64,000 bases of DNA from Paenibacillus sp. A3. GTDB taxonomy: Bacteria > Bacillota > Bacilli > Paenibacillales > NBRC-103111. The position numbers were made by a program, and so were the translations under genes. This document shows, one piece after another, positions 16,285-24,651 of the stretch. The first letter of the stretch is position 1; every line of letters begins with the position of its first letter. Location: contig NZ_JTHN01000128.1 of the NCBI RefSeq assembly GCF_001399685.1, forward strand, positions 21,221 to 85,220. The letters run 5' to 3'. Below the pieces are notes generated by a model. That model was not told the DNA's origin. It saw only the letters and a program-made list of their open reading frames with translations, and made no database searches.

Positions 16285-17040
16285 TTAGAACGTAATCGAA
16301 TGTCTGCGGTCTTGGATGCGTTCGCCGGAACGTGTTCGTTCGACATAGTGAAGCTTGTTATCCGTCATCAATAAAATCGTAGAGCTTCTCGTACCATAAT
16401 GATCGCTCCGAATGTAGATCGGAGAGAGGAGACGCTCCCATTGCAGCGGTACGCCGGTGGCAGGCAGCGCATCGTCAGATGCCGGCTCCGCGTCCTCAAG
16501 CAGTTCAAACAACGCATCGACCCGGCCCTCCCGAACGTCCTCGAGCTGCGCTTCCAGCTCTTTCTTCCCTTTCGTTACCTTCGGCCAATCGGTATCCAGC
16601 AGATGGTTGCTTACGCCGTAAACACCGGGCTGGAGCTTTTGAATCTCATGACCTATGTTCGAATAATAGTACAGCTCGTTGGGATCGCCAATCAACAAGT
16701 TATATCCCGGATATGCTGTCCGTTCCCGGGCGGAGCGTTCCGCGTAAGCCTGAGGCGATTCGTTCCCGACTAAGTAGCCGGAGACCAACTGTCCGCGGGA
16801 GTGCTTACCTTCGGTTTGCTCCGCAGGATCGCGATAATTCGTCAAAGCGGCGAATCGGCCGCTGTTCGTCACACCCATCCACGTCCCGTTCCGGAGCAAA
16901 TCCCGTCCGGCCAGCACATGAGGGTGGTCCGTCCAATAATGAATCGGCGCCGTCGGACGTGCGTAAAACTCATCGCGGTTCGCGGCCATGACGAGTTGAT
17001 AAACGGGATGCATCCGGTAAGCGAACAAGATTAAACACAA
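16285..17040 (-). CDS. NRDE family protein (TANGO2-like)
   Basis: A 251-residue protein named for its N-terminal Asn-Arg-Asp-Glu motif, seen here as MAANRDEFYARPT. Also conserved are LAGRDLLRNGTWMGVT and FAALTNYRDP. The start chosen is TTG 17040, which yields MCLILFAYRMHP with Cys at position 2, as in most family members; the GTG 9 bases upstream is too close to the ribosome binding site. Homologues in animals affect Golgi/heme handling; the bacterial function is unknown. Monocistronic, with its own terminator. Confidence 0.8.
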   Translation of the reverse strand: MCLILFAYRMHPVYQLVMAANRDEFYARPTAPIHYWTDHPHVLAGRDLLRNGTWMGVTNSGRFAALTNYRDPAEQTEGKHSRGQLVSGYLVGNESPQAYAERSARERTAYPGYNLLIGDPNELYYYSNIGHEIQKLQPGVYGVSNHLLDTDWPKVTKGKKELEAQLEDVREGRVDALFELLEDAEPASDDALPATGVPLQWERLLSPIYIRSDHYGTRSSTILLMTDNKLHYVERTRSGERIQDRRHSITF

Positions 17041-17142
17041 GCCAATCACGGCCTTTCCGCATCGTTGTCGTATGCATTATAACATCATGGAAGCGCAAGA
17101 GAAAATATCCCGAATGAAAGGCCCAAACCGATAGCCGCCGGA

Positions 17143-18171
17143 TTAGTAGAGGTTGTCCTTGTATTCCTTCTTCAGATCCTTCTCCAGCTGATCCTGAAAC
17201 CCGGGCTTCGACAGGGCTTCGCTCGCGAGTTTCGCTTCTAAACTCTTGTTCTTGTTCAACTTCATATGTTCGAGGAATATCTTTGTGGGTTGGATACCGT
17301 GAGTAGGCTCTGGCACCGGCCAGAGCTTGGCACGCAAGAGAGCGGGACTCCTGCTCAACTCGATATTGTTGCTTTCGATGGCGATAGCCAGCGCCGGTGT
17401 CTTGCCCTGAACGACGAAGTTTGCGCGTATTGCCTCGTCCGTCGTCATCCGGGCGGTTCCCGAGACGCGGGCAACATACGTCGACCCTGGGATCAAAAAC
17501 AATGCCGTGACATGCGGCTGTACGATGATGTTATGGAAGCTGTCCGTGCGGTGATTTCCCGGCCGATCGGCGAACCAAACGCGGCCTTTTTCAACACGCG
17601 CCATTTTGTCGGCTGGATCACCCTTCGGGCTCAGGTCGGCGCGGCCGTTTGCGTCGATTGTCGCCAGTGCCATAAAGCGGCTGGCGCTAACGAAGTTAAC
17701 GTTGTCCTGCGGCGAGCTTTCGTCGGGTGTGGCCGTCCAGAAATTGGAGCGGATCAGCGCCTTTGCGCAATGACCAAAGCACTCCTCAACGCGAATGCGA
17801 ATCTCACCGTCGATTACATCGACGACCCGACCATTGACGCGCATCGTCTCCCCGGTGTCAGGAAGCAGGAACAGCGAACCAAAGCCCGTGCCGGGTCGAG
17901 CTAGCGTAGGGTCGTCGAGCATCGCGGCCGGCACCCGAAGCTCGTGCGTATCGGCGGTCACAAAGCCGGAATCGCCACCGCCTAGGGTGATTCCGATCTG
18001 TTCGCCCTCGCCGAACCCGGCGAATAAAAGTGGCGATGCAGCAATCCAACGTATCGCGCCTTCGTCAAGATGGTCGATTGCCTTTAACGTCATCAGAAGC
18101 GGAATCTCGCCCACGACCGCCTCAAGGGCTTCGACCGTGTCGATCACAGTTTTTGGATTGAACAATTCCAT
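17143..18171 (-). CDS. PPOX-class (pyridoxamine 5'-phosphate oxidase-like) flavoprotein
   Basis: About 342 residues. The second half (residues 160-290) reads as an FMN-binding split-barrel: FVSASRFMALATIDANGRADLSPKG, then VWFADRPGNHRTDSFHNI and HVTALFLIPG. The first half is less certain. The C-terminal 45 residues are Lys-rich and unlike the remainder. The main body uses GC-rich codons and may be a horizontal acquisition. Start ATG 18171 is 8 bases after AGGAG. It is divergent from a MarR regulator. Confidence 0.7.
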   Translation of the reverse strand: MELFNPKTVIDTVEALEAVVGEIPLLMTLKAIDHLDEGAIRWIAASPLLFAGFGEGEQIGITLGGGDSGFVTADTHELRVPAAMLDDPTLARPGTGFGSLFLLPDTGETMRVNGRVVDVIDGEIRIRVEECFGHCAKALIRSNFWTATPDESSPQDNVNFVSASRFMALATIDANGRADLSPKGDPADKMARVEKGRVWFADRPGNHRTDSFHNIIVQPHVTALFLIPGSTYVARVSGTARMTTDEAIRANFVVQGKTPALAIAIESNNIELSRSPALLRAKLWPVPEPTHGIQPTKIFLEHMKLNKNKSLEAKLASEALSKPGFQDQLEKDLKKEYKDNLY

Positions 18172-18347
18172 TACCACCACTCCTTGATAATCATATATTC
18201 AAACGATGCTTATCCATACAATTGGCGGCGTGAATGCTATAATGTGTGTAGGATTGTTTACAAGTAAATAATAAATGGATAGAGCGTGTCCTGTCAATTT
18301 TTTCATTTCGTGTAACAATCAACCTCATTGGAGACGAAGGAATAGAG

Positions 18348-18431
18348 ATGAGAGCATTTGTGACAAAAATCGGTTATACGGGGCGAGGTGTGGGTTCGGC
18401 CGTCCCCGTATTGGATACGATGTCGGACTGA
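18348..18431 (+). CDS. Short ORF, possible N-terminal remnant of a dehydrogenase
   Basis: A 27-codon frame (MRAFVTKIGYTG...) preceded by GGAGACGAAGGAA. The first residues resemble the start of medium-chain dehydrogenases/quinone reductases, but the frame ends before any motif. It could be a truncated gene or chance. Nothing else is seen in the 18172-18702 space apart from promoter-like AT-rich stretches. Confidence 0.25.
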   Translation: MRAFVTKIGYTGRGVGSAVPVLDTMSD

Positions 18432-18702
18432 CGTACCGCTATTGATTGTTGCTGTCGTCTGTGTTACTTTTGTTTATAAGTTAACAATTTTAGAGCTGTC
18501 CTGATAGGTCGACGACGGAGCGCAAGAATCATTTCGCGAGGTACGAATGGGTGTTAGACCGTGAGTATTGCCGAAGGCTCGGCGCGCCGGATAAGAAAGA
18601 AGAGTTGCGGCCGTTCTCGACTGTTTGCTGTGATCGATGATGACCGATTGAGATTTTTGAGTACCTATCAAAATGGAAAACTTCGAAGGAAAGGGATGCG
18701 CA

Positions 18703-19206
18703 ATGGATTCTTCCGAGGGACTTAAGCGATTGATTTACGGCCAGTTTCTCCATTTTTCTCATTTGATCGAGCAAACGGTCGAAACCGAGTTGGACGAGTT
18801 CGCCGATCAGGCGCGGTTGCAGGGTCTTGCCGCGTTTCCGAACAATTTGACCGGCATTCACGTCATCGAGTGCATCGGCAAACACGAGCCGATTAACAAT
18901 ACGTCCATTGCCGAAAGGATGAGTTTGTCGAAAGCGAGTATTACAAAAATCAGCACCAAGCTGCATGCGGAAGGATACATCAAGCGAAGCCGGCTGAACG
19001 ACAACAAAAAAGAAGTGTACTTCAGTCTTACGTCCAAGGGCAGACACGTTTTCGATGCGCACGAAGCGATGCACGCAAAGATCGATCGCCGATTTTTAAG
19101 CATTTTGGACTCGTTTTCGGAAACGGAGCTGCAGGCGGTGCTGAAGTTTTCCCAGAAGATGATCGATCATCTAAACCAAGGGCTGAAGGGAGAGCAGGGA
19201 CCGTGA
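18703..19206 (+). CDS. MarR family transcriptional regulator
   Basis: A 167-residue winged-helix regulator; the core (INNTSIAERMSLSKASITKIS, then LHAEGYIKRSRLNDNKKEVYFSLTSKG) has the MarR recognition helix and wing. The start at 18703 follows GAAGGAAAGG; an upstream in-frame ATG at 18673 has no site. Target genes may include the divergent flavoprotein gene. A strong terminator follows. Confidence 0.87.
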   Translation: MDSSEGLKRLIYGQFLHFSHLIEQTVETELDEFADQARLQGLAAFPNNLTGIHVIECIGKHEPINNTSIAERMSLSKASITKISTKLHAEGYIKRSRLNDNKKEVYFSLTSKGRHVFDAHEAMHAKIDRRFLSILDSFSETELQAVLKFSQKMIDHLNQGLKGEQGP

Positions 19207-19265
19207 CTTCGTTTGCATTTCTTGTGCCGGTGGTGGACAAAGCTGATGTTCTGGTATCCCGAAAA

Positions 19266-19314
19266 AACAGTCGCAGAGTACGGCGGCCATGCCAATGCCC
19301 TGCGACTGTTTTTT
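19266..19314 (+). terminator. Intrinsic terminator after the MarR gene
   Basis: AACAGTCGCAG (19266-19276) pairs with CTGCGACTGTT (19300-19310), followed by TTTT. Confidence 0.8.
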
Positions 19315-19327
19315 GGCGCGTCTTAGT

Positions 19328-19825
19328 TCATTTGCCTTCGTCGTCGGCAGAGGGACCGTAGAGGCCCGGCACCGGAATATCGAGAAGCCGCAAATAAACC
19401 CCGAGCTGCGCCCTGTGGTGGACCATGTGGCTTAATCCGAAGGTGCGAAGCGCGATCGCCCGCGGTTGGCGCAGGATGATATGGTCGCCGTTCCGCAAGG
19501 TCCATTCCTCGCCGAGTGTGTTCTCGTCGCATTCGGCCAACAGCTTTTCAAGCTTGACGACGTTCGTGTCGAATTCCTCCAGCACGTCTTCGCGTCTTTC
19601 CAAAGACTCCCGCCGAAGCGGAACGGTCGAAAGATCGAATTCCGGGTAAAGAAAAATCGCGACTTGCCAGTTCAGCAGGTTGATCAGATGCGTGGCCAGC
19701 CCGCCCAACGTCATCGATTTCACGTGCGGCTTCCACGTCATATGCTCCTCGGGCAAGCGCTCCAGGATGCGGCGCGTAGAGGCCAGCTCATGCATGGCGT
19801 CCCCGATGATCAGTTGTTTCACCAT
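19328..19825 (-). CDS. DinB family protein
   Basis: A 165-residue four-helix-bundle protein. Candidate metal ligands are the His of LATHLINLLNW in the second helix and the His pair in LSHMVHHRAQLGVYLRLL in the last helix, the usual DinB triad layout. The superfamily includes thiol transferases (bacillithiol S-transferases) and damage-inducible proteins of unknown role. Substrate cannot be assigned. Monocistronic. Confidence 0.83.
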   Translation of the reverse strand: MVKQLIIGDAMHELASTRRILERLPEEHMTWKPHVKSMTLGGLATHLINLLNWQVAIFLYPEFDLSTVPLRRESLERREDVLEEFDTNVVKLEKLLAECDENTLGEEWTLRNGDHIILRQPRAIALRTFGLSHMVHHRAQLGVYLRLLDIPVPGLYGPSADDEGK

Positions 19826-19974
19826 AGTTTCCCTCTCCTCCCTTATATAGCTAGCATACTATAAACCCGGTCGAGTGGAAAGCTTGTCTCAGTCGTTCGA
19901 CATCGGATGACGGTGCGACATGCCGGCAAAAGATTGATAGGTTATCTCATTAAATTTGTCCCCAAAAAATAGCA

Positions 19975-20310
19975 TTAGACTCGGTTGCAGGTTTGCTCCA
20001 GCCATAGTTCCAGCTGTTGACGGTTCATAGCTTTTGTAGCCACACGAACCGCAATATCAAATAACTCATCAGGGTCTGCATCCGATTCATAACCATTTTC
20101 TAGTATAAATGAAATAATTACAAAGATGGTCGTTTCTTTATTCCCTGCCCGAACAAAAGGCCGCAAAGCCTTATATAGCCTGAAGAATTCTGTTTTGTTA
20201 ACGGCCATGGAATCATCCCTCTTTTCAGTATCTTCTGCCGCACCTTCTCGGACGAGTTCCCGCTTAAAGACAGCTATTCTCATTTGTAGTTCATCTTTTG
20301 TCGAAATCAT
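19975..20310 (-). CDS. Small hypothetical protein
   Basis: A 111-residue, charged, predicted helical cytoplasmic protein with no recognised motif. ATG 20310 (MISTKDELQMRI) overlaps the end of the upstream membrane protein gene by 20 bases; ATG 20283 is an alternative. The overlap indicates co-translation with that gene. Confidence 0.5.
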   Translation of the reverse strand: MISTKDELQMRIAVFKRELVREGAAEDTEKRDDSMAVNKTEFFRLYKALRPFVRAGNKETTIFVIISFILENGYESDADPDELFDIAVRVATKAMNRQQLELWLEQTCNRV

Positions 20311-20536
20311 AAATCTCAGCAAGAATCAGATAAATGATTCCGGCAATTAGAGCGATTATACTGAAAGTGGTTAAATTTCCCCCAACATACTCTAACCATC
20401 GTTTAAAAGAATCTGCGCCATAACCAGCGCTGGGTGATGATGTTGAATAGATCGATGCAGTTAAGTATTTGACTCCTGTAAGAAAAGCAGAAATAGCTAA
20501 AAGAATAACCCCAGCCGCTCTTCTGCTCACGTTCAT
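20291..20536 (-). CDS. Small membrane protein
   Basis: An 81-residue protein with two hydrophobic segments, GVILLAISAFLTGVKYL near the start and FSIIALIAGIIYLILAE near the end. Start 20536 (MNVSRRAAG) follows AAAGGAAG. No family recognised. It forms an operon with the gene at 19975-20310. Confidence 0.55.
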   Translation of the reverse strand: MNVSRRAAGVILLAISAFLTGVKYLTASIYSTSSPSAGYGADSFKRWLEYVGGNLTTFSIIALIAGIIYLILAEIYDFDKR

Positions 20537-20616
20537 CACTTCCTTTCCTTCTTTCATAATGGTACCATAATATTACTGATAATAAAAAAATCCCCACACA
20601 TAAAGGTAGGGAAACC

Positions 20617-21333
20617 ATGAAGAAAAGATCTTTCTTAACCTATCTGAACCTTTCTATCGTTGGCTGTCTTATAGCCTTTATCTACATTCTTCGAAACGTA
20701 AACGATGAGCTCATTTTTTATTCTGCGGCTTTTATCGTTATTGTGTTATGTGCCTCAAGTATATTTATACAGATAAAGCGATTTAAGCTCAAAGCCGTTA
20801 TAGGAACGATATTTTTTGGACTTAGTATCGTTTTTGTCGTTAGAGCTGGCTTGGATCAACGCAATAATTTTTATCTTCAAGGAGCCTTGCACGGTTATCT
20901 GCCCTCAGCTTCTTTAAAAATCATGGGGAAAGAGCAATATAACGCTAATCTGGCCAAGCCGACAACTATGCAAGACCGGTATCCGAATGAGGCTACGGGA
21001 AGGTTTTACCCTTCCTTGCCTTATCATCAATCGGAAGCAGTTCTGGTGGATAGACATTCGCCAGAAAATAATAGTGTTAGCTACAGGTTTATTTTTAAAA
21101 AACCTTACACGATAGATAACAAGGACGTATCGAGCAAATGGTGTATTGTATGGGGCGTATGCAGCTACTTCTATAATGGTTATGCAGATATTAACCCGAG
21201 TACGGGTGAAGTGATCGGTCTGAAGATCCGTAATACAGGGCACAACTGTGCTCAATCGCCCAACACGGCCAGATCAAGCTGGCTTACGCGTTCGGGATCG
21301 GAGATCAGGTCGACTTCGGTAATTTTCCCATGA
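20617..21333 (+). CDS. Membrane protein of unknown function, C-terminus replaced
   Basis: At least three N-terminal membrane helices (LNLSIVGCLIAFIYIL, FYSAAFIVIVLCASSIFI and AVIGTIFFGLSIVFVV) are followed by an extracellular domain with Trp/Cys-rich SSKWCIVWGVCSYFYNG. After about residue 212 the frame runs into the antisense of the sigma-factor gene, giving an unnatural tail of some 27 residues. I read this as a gene whose original end was lost at the junction near 21250. Start ATG has a weak GGTAGGG in front. Confidence 0.5.
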   Translation: MKKRSFLTYLNLSIVGCLIAFIYILRNVNDELIFYSAAFIVIVLCASSIFIQIKRFKLKAVIGTIFFGLSIVFVVRAGLDQRNNFYLQGALHGYLPSASLKIMGKEQYNANLAKPTTMQDRYPNEATGRFYPSLPYHQSEAVLVDRHSPENNSVSYRFIFKKPYTIDNKDVSSKWCIVWGVCSYFYNGYADINPSTGEVIGLKIRNTGHNCAQSPNTARSSWLTRSGSEIRSTSVIFP

Positions 21334-22121
21334 TTCACTGTAAATTGGAGTACATAGAGCAAACGGCCTCGTGGAGCCGCTATAATTCCTGCTTGTCCGT
21401 TCACGAGGGCTAGTTGTGCTGCTTTCTGAGCACGTCCCGAAACTTGTTTCGCTAGTGTGGCCGCTCCTTGCGTTACTCTCGAAGATCCGGTTTGACGATC
21501 GTCGCGAAGGATAACGTCCGGATCAAGCGCACTGACAAGAGCATCGAAATCACCGGAGTGAGCCGCCGCGAGAAAAGCTTGAACAACGTCGCGTTGGTGA
21601 TCCCAGTCGGCTTTCGGCATGGCTTTCGCCCCGCGAATTCGGCGGCGTGCCCGGCTCGCAAGTTGTCTTGTCGCGCTCTCCGACTTTCCTACAATCGGAG
21701 CAATCTCGGTGAAGGGCATGGAGAAGATATCGTGCAGCACGAACGTGATGCGTTCCGCAGGATTCAAATTACCGAGCACGACGAGCAGGGCAATTCCAAC
21801 AGAATCGGCCAATACGGCTTCTTGTTCGGGGTCGATGATATTCTCTTGGCTTGTGAAAGTATCGGGCAAGTGAGTTTCTATCGATTCTTCGCGCCTGGAT
21901 TTTCGCGATCGTAACATATCCAGGCATATACGCGAAACAACGGTGGTCAACCATCCTCCCATGTTCTCGATGCCTCTTCCATCCGCGCGACTAAGACGCA
22001 ACCAAGCCTCCTGTACTGCATCCTCCGCTTCACTCAATGATCCCAGCAACCGATAAGCCACGGCTTGAAGGTGATTCCGGTGGGCTTCGAACGTATTTGC
22101 CAACCCGACTTGTTCGTTCAT
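21252..22121 (-). CDS. SigJ-type extracytoplasmic-function sigma factor with SnoaL-like domain
   Basis: A 289-residue ECF sigma factor. Region 2 (residues 10-80: AYRLLGSLSEAEDAVQEAWLRL) binds core polymerase and the -10; region 4 (about 110-165: LNPAERITFVLHDIFSMPF, then SESATRQLASRARRRI) reads the -35. The C-terminal 110 residues (AFLAAAHSGDFDALVSALDPDV) are a SnoaL/NTF2-like domain typical of ECF41/SigJ proteins, which replaces a separate anti-sigma factor. Such genes usually neighbour a carboxymuconolactone decarboxylase; a relic of one lies upstream at 22332. Confidence 0.9.
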   Translation of the reverse strand: MNEQVGLANTFEAHRNHLQAVAYRLLGSLSEAEDAVQEAWLRLSRADGRGIENMGGWLTTVVSRICLDMLRSRKSRREESIETHLPDTFTSQENIIDPEQEAVLADSVGIALLVVLGNLNPAERITFVLHDIFSMPFTEIAPIVGKSESATRQLASRARRRIRGAKAMPKADWDHQRDVVQAFLAAAHSGDFDALVSALDPDVILRDDRQTGSSRVTQGAATLAKQVSGRAQKAAQLALVNGQAGIIAAPRGRLLYVLQFTVNHGKITEVDLISDPERVSQLDLAVLGD

Positions 22122-22331
22122 CGCTCAATCTCCTCGCCCAAAATAAAAGCCTCTATAAGTACTGACGAATGAAACCGGAACAATGCGACAAGACGCCGAT
22201 AATTTTGTTGATTTCTTTCTTTTCTCGAAAAAAATGTTGTCACACTTCCCAAGGGTCGATCCGTCAGCATAGTAACGAGCCAAAAAACGGTTCTAATCCA
22301 AATCAAAGGAGTGCTGCACATGAAATGAAGA

Positions 22332-22445
22332 ATGGACAGTCCTGTTATGATCGTACCCGATGCGTCCCAAGCTTTACAAGCGGATGAGATCTTTACTGAA
22401 GCGGCCCGACACTTCGATGTGGCTGCAGTTTCTTCGGACAAATAA
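22332..22445 (+). pseudogene. Relic of a carboxymuconolactone decarboxylase family gene
   Basis: The 37-residue frame starts MDSPVMIVPDASQALQA, the conserved N terminus of the CMD/AhpD-like proteins found beside SigJ-type sigma factors, and then jumps directly to EIFTEAARHFDVAA from near the C terminus. The middle, with the Cys-x-x-Cys site, is gone. So this is an internal deletion of roughly 100 codons. Confidence 0.55.
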
Positions 22446-22484
22446 TTGCAACTAAAAAAACAAGTGAAAGTGGGGATTTCCCTT

Positions 22485-23126
22485 ATGGCAACCGTGTTAT
22501 ATATTACAGCAAATCCGCATGATGATAAAAAATCTTACAGTATGTTAGTAGGTAAAGAGTTCGTACATGCGTATCGATCCGCAAATCCGCATGATGAAGT
22601 GATCCATCTTGATCTGTACAACATGGATATACCGCAGCTTGATAAAGACGTTTTTAGCGGTTGGGGAAAGCTGAAGGAGGGGGTCGCCTTTGAAGAATTG
22701 ACCGAACCGGAGAAAATGAAAGTAGGCCGTATCGGTGAGTTGGTCGACCAATTTGTTGCCGCAGACAAATACGTATTTGTTACTCCGATTTGGAACTTAT
22801 CGTATCCACCGGTTATGAAGTCATACATCGACTCCATTTGCATAGCAGGCAAGACCTTCAAATATTTACCGGATATCGGCCGGGTTGGCTTGCTGAGTGA
22901 TAAAAAAGCCGTGCATATTCAAGCAAGCGGAAGCTTCTTGTCACCAGGCTCGGATAATGCAGACTTGGAAATGGGTCACCGACACCTGAAGGTCATTATG
23001 GAATTTGTTGGAGTTCCTAGCTTTGAGGGGATATTTGTTGAAGGGATGGCTGCGAATCCCGAGCAAGAACCTGCGATAAAAGAAAAGGCTATGCAACAAG
23101 CGCGTGAGGAAGCCCTAAGATTCTAA
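22485..23126 (+). CDS. azoR: FMN-dependent NADH azoreductase
   Basis: A 213-residue flavodoxin-fold enzyme that reduces azo dyes and quinones with NADH, and protects against thiol and quinone stress. The N terminus [19 protein letters not shown] holds the FMN phosphate-binding loop, and [18 protein letters not shown] and QASGSF are family segments. Start 22485 follows GTGGGGA; the frame extends 13 codons further up without a site. Monocistronic with a terminator. Confidence 0.9.
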   Translation: MATVLYITANPHDDKKSYSMLVGKEFVHAYRSANPHDEVIHLDLYNMDIPQLDKDVFSGWGKLKEGVAFEELTEPEKMKVGRIGELVDQFVAADKYVFVTPIWNLSYPPVMKSYIDSICIAGKTFKYLPDIGRVGLLSDKKAVHIQASGSFLSPGSDNADLEMGHRHLKVIMEFVGVPSFEGIFVEGMAANPEQEPAIKEKAMQQAREEALRF

Positions 23127-23143
23127 TGATTGGTATAAACCAT

Positions 23144-23179
23144 GAAATGGGTCATACCTTCGAGGCATGGCCCATTTTC
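23144..23179 (+). terminator. Intrinsic terminator after azoR
   Basis: GAAATGGGTCAT (23144-23155) pairs with ATGGCCCATTTTC with one mismatch; an AT-rich TTATTTT tail follows. Confidence 0.55.
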
Positions 23180-23182
23180 AAA

Positions 23183-23695
23183 TTATTTTCCCGCCTTCAA
23201 CGTTGTTGCCAGAGGATTGCTTCTAATCATTTCGTAGTCCCCTTTACCGGAAGGGAACGGGAAAACAGGTGTTATGTTCGTGGGAAACGTGGTGTAAGGC
23301 CCGCCATTGGAGGTTTGGACTTGCACGTTGCTAAATGCCGCGTTTTTATATTTGTTCTTGTCTTGATGATCATCGGTCGTATGAACCATTTTTACCTTTG
23401 TCGGGGCTTTCAAAGTACCTGCATTTTGTACAGGCAAGGTGTACCTGTTGGATGCAGAATTTTTCTTCCCGCAATTCAAAAACTTTTTCCATTTTTCACT
23501 CGGAGTATAAGATATCCCTCCCTCGCACACATCGCCAAGGCCAAAATAAAAAGCGATATAACTTCCGTCGTTGGATACAAAAACATCGCTCGGAACCGTG
23601 AAGTAACCTTGAATTCCATGGTAATTCGTGCTGGTGAGTAATCTGACACCGCCTTCACCCGTTGCCGCCGATGCGGTTGCCGTAAAAAACAACAA
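23183..23695 (-). CDS. Exported hypothetical protein, N-terminus probably frameshifted
   Basis: The 170-residue frame starts MLFFTATASAATGEGG, the second half of a signal peptide. Upstream another frame starts MTTSTK at 23718; one extra A in the AAAA run near 23700 would join the two. The mature domain has Cys in GDVCEGG and FLNCGKK, possibly a disulphide, and repeated aromatic-rich strands. No family recognised. Direct repeats of TAACTACCA lie in the promoter region (23720, 23742). Confidence 0.5.
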   Translation of the reverse strand: MLFFTATASAATGEGGVRLLTSTNYHGIQGYFTVPSDVFVSNDGSYIAFYFGLGDVCEGGISYTPSEKWKKFLNCGKKNSASNRYTLPVQNAGTLKAPTKVKMVHTTDDHQDKNKYKNAAFSNVQVQTSNGGPYTTFPTNITPVFPFPSGKGDYEMIRSNPLATTLKAGK

Positions 23696-23873
23696 ATACT
23701 TTTAGTGGAAGTGGTCATGTAACTACCAAGTTAAAGTAATATAACTACCATATAAGCCAACCCCATTTGACCTCCACGACCTAACACGCTAAACTAGGCT
23801 TTGTACCCGGAGTACCGTAAAAGTATTCTAGCAATATGGGCTCTGAACTTTTTTGGCATGAGGTGAACATGGG

Positions 23874-24431
23874 ATGAAAGAACGGATTGCCAAAGCTGCT
23901 ATCGCGCTGTTTCATGAAAAAGGGATCAAGTTTACGATGAGCGACTTGGCCAAATATTTAGGGGTAAGCAAAAGCACGCTGTACGAGCATTTTCCGTCCA
24001 AGGACGAGCTTGTAGGTTACGTGGTTGATCAAACAAACGAAGAAACGGAAAGACGTTTTTGGGAAATTACCCAAGACTCGAGTTTGACCATATCCGAAAA
24101 GCTGAAAGGCATTCTCTTGATTGTTCCTGAGGATTTTCAACACAGCTATGTACGCTTGTTTGCTGAACTGCAGCGCTACCATCCCGAACAGTGGAGCAAA
24201 CTGGATCAAGCCATCGACGAAGAGTGGGAGATCATCACTAAGCTGGTGGAAGACGGCATCAGCAGCGGAGTCTTTCGACCGACGCACGTTCCGACGCTGA
24301 TCCAAATTCTCCAGGCATCGTTCGAAGCGATTTTCGAGCAGCCGTATTTGGCTACCAATCAGATTACGCTGCAGGAATCTCTTTCGACGATGGTGGACAT
24401 CATCCTGCATGGAATTTCAAAAGAGAATTAA
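23874..24431 (+). CDS. TetR/AcrR family transcriptional regulator
   Basis: A 185-residue regulator with the TetR helix-turn-helix at residues 5-50 (FHEKGIKFTMSDLAKYLG, then SKSTLYEHFPSKDELVGYV). It lies directly upstream of, and in the same orientation as, the RND efflux operon at 24652-30825 and is its likely repressor, by analogy with AcrR. Confidence 0.88.
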   Translation: MKERIAKAAIALFHEKGIKFTMSDLAKYLGVSKSTLYEHFPSKDELVGYVVDQTNEETERRFWEITQDSSLTISEKLKGILLIVPEDFQHSYVRLFAELQRYHPEQWSKLDQAIDEEWEIITKLVEDGISSGVFRPTHVPTLIQILQASFEAIFEQPYLATNQITLQESLSTMVDIILHGISKEN

Positions 24432-24651
24432 GGCAAAAATATAGCGTTTCCATTCGTGAAAGCTGAGCGGCAGAACGGCAACCTTACGGGTTGTCGGGAG
24501 GCGATTCGGCTTTTTTTGTTTTATGCGCAGGTCGGCCGCCCGTAATTTTGAGCTTTACAGGATGGAAAATGTCGGTATAATAAAGAGCGTGGGTACCCAA
24601 AAAAATATTACAGTACTCATAGTACAGAGATGGGGAAGCGAGAGTGACACT

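Noticed and set aside
22118..22441. 107-codon minus-strand frame upstream of the sigma factor
   Set aside because: It is antisense to the decarboxylase relic and contains no recognisable domain.
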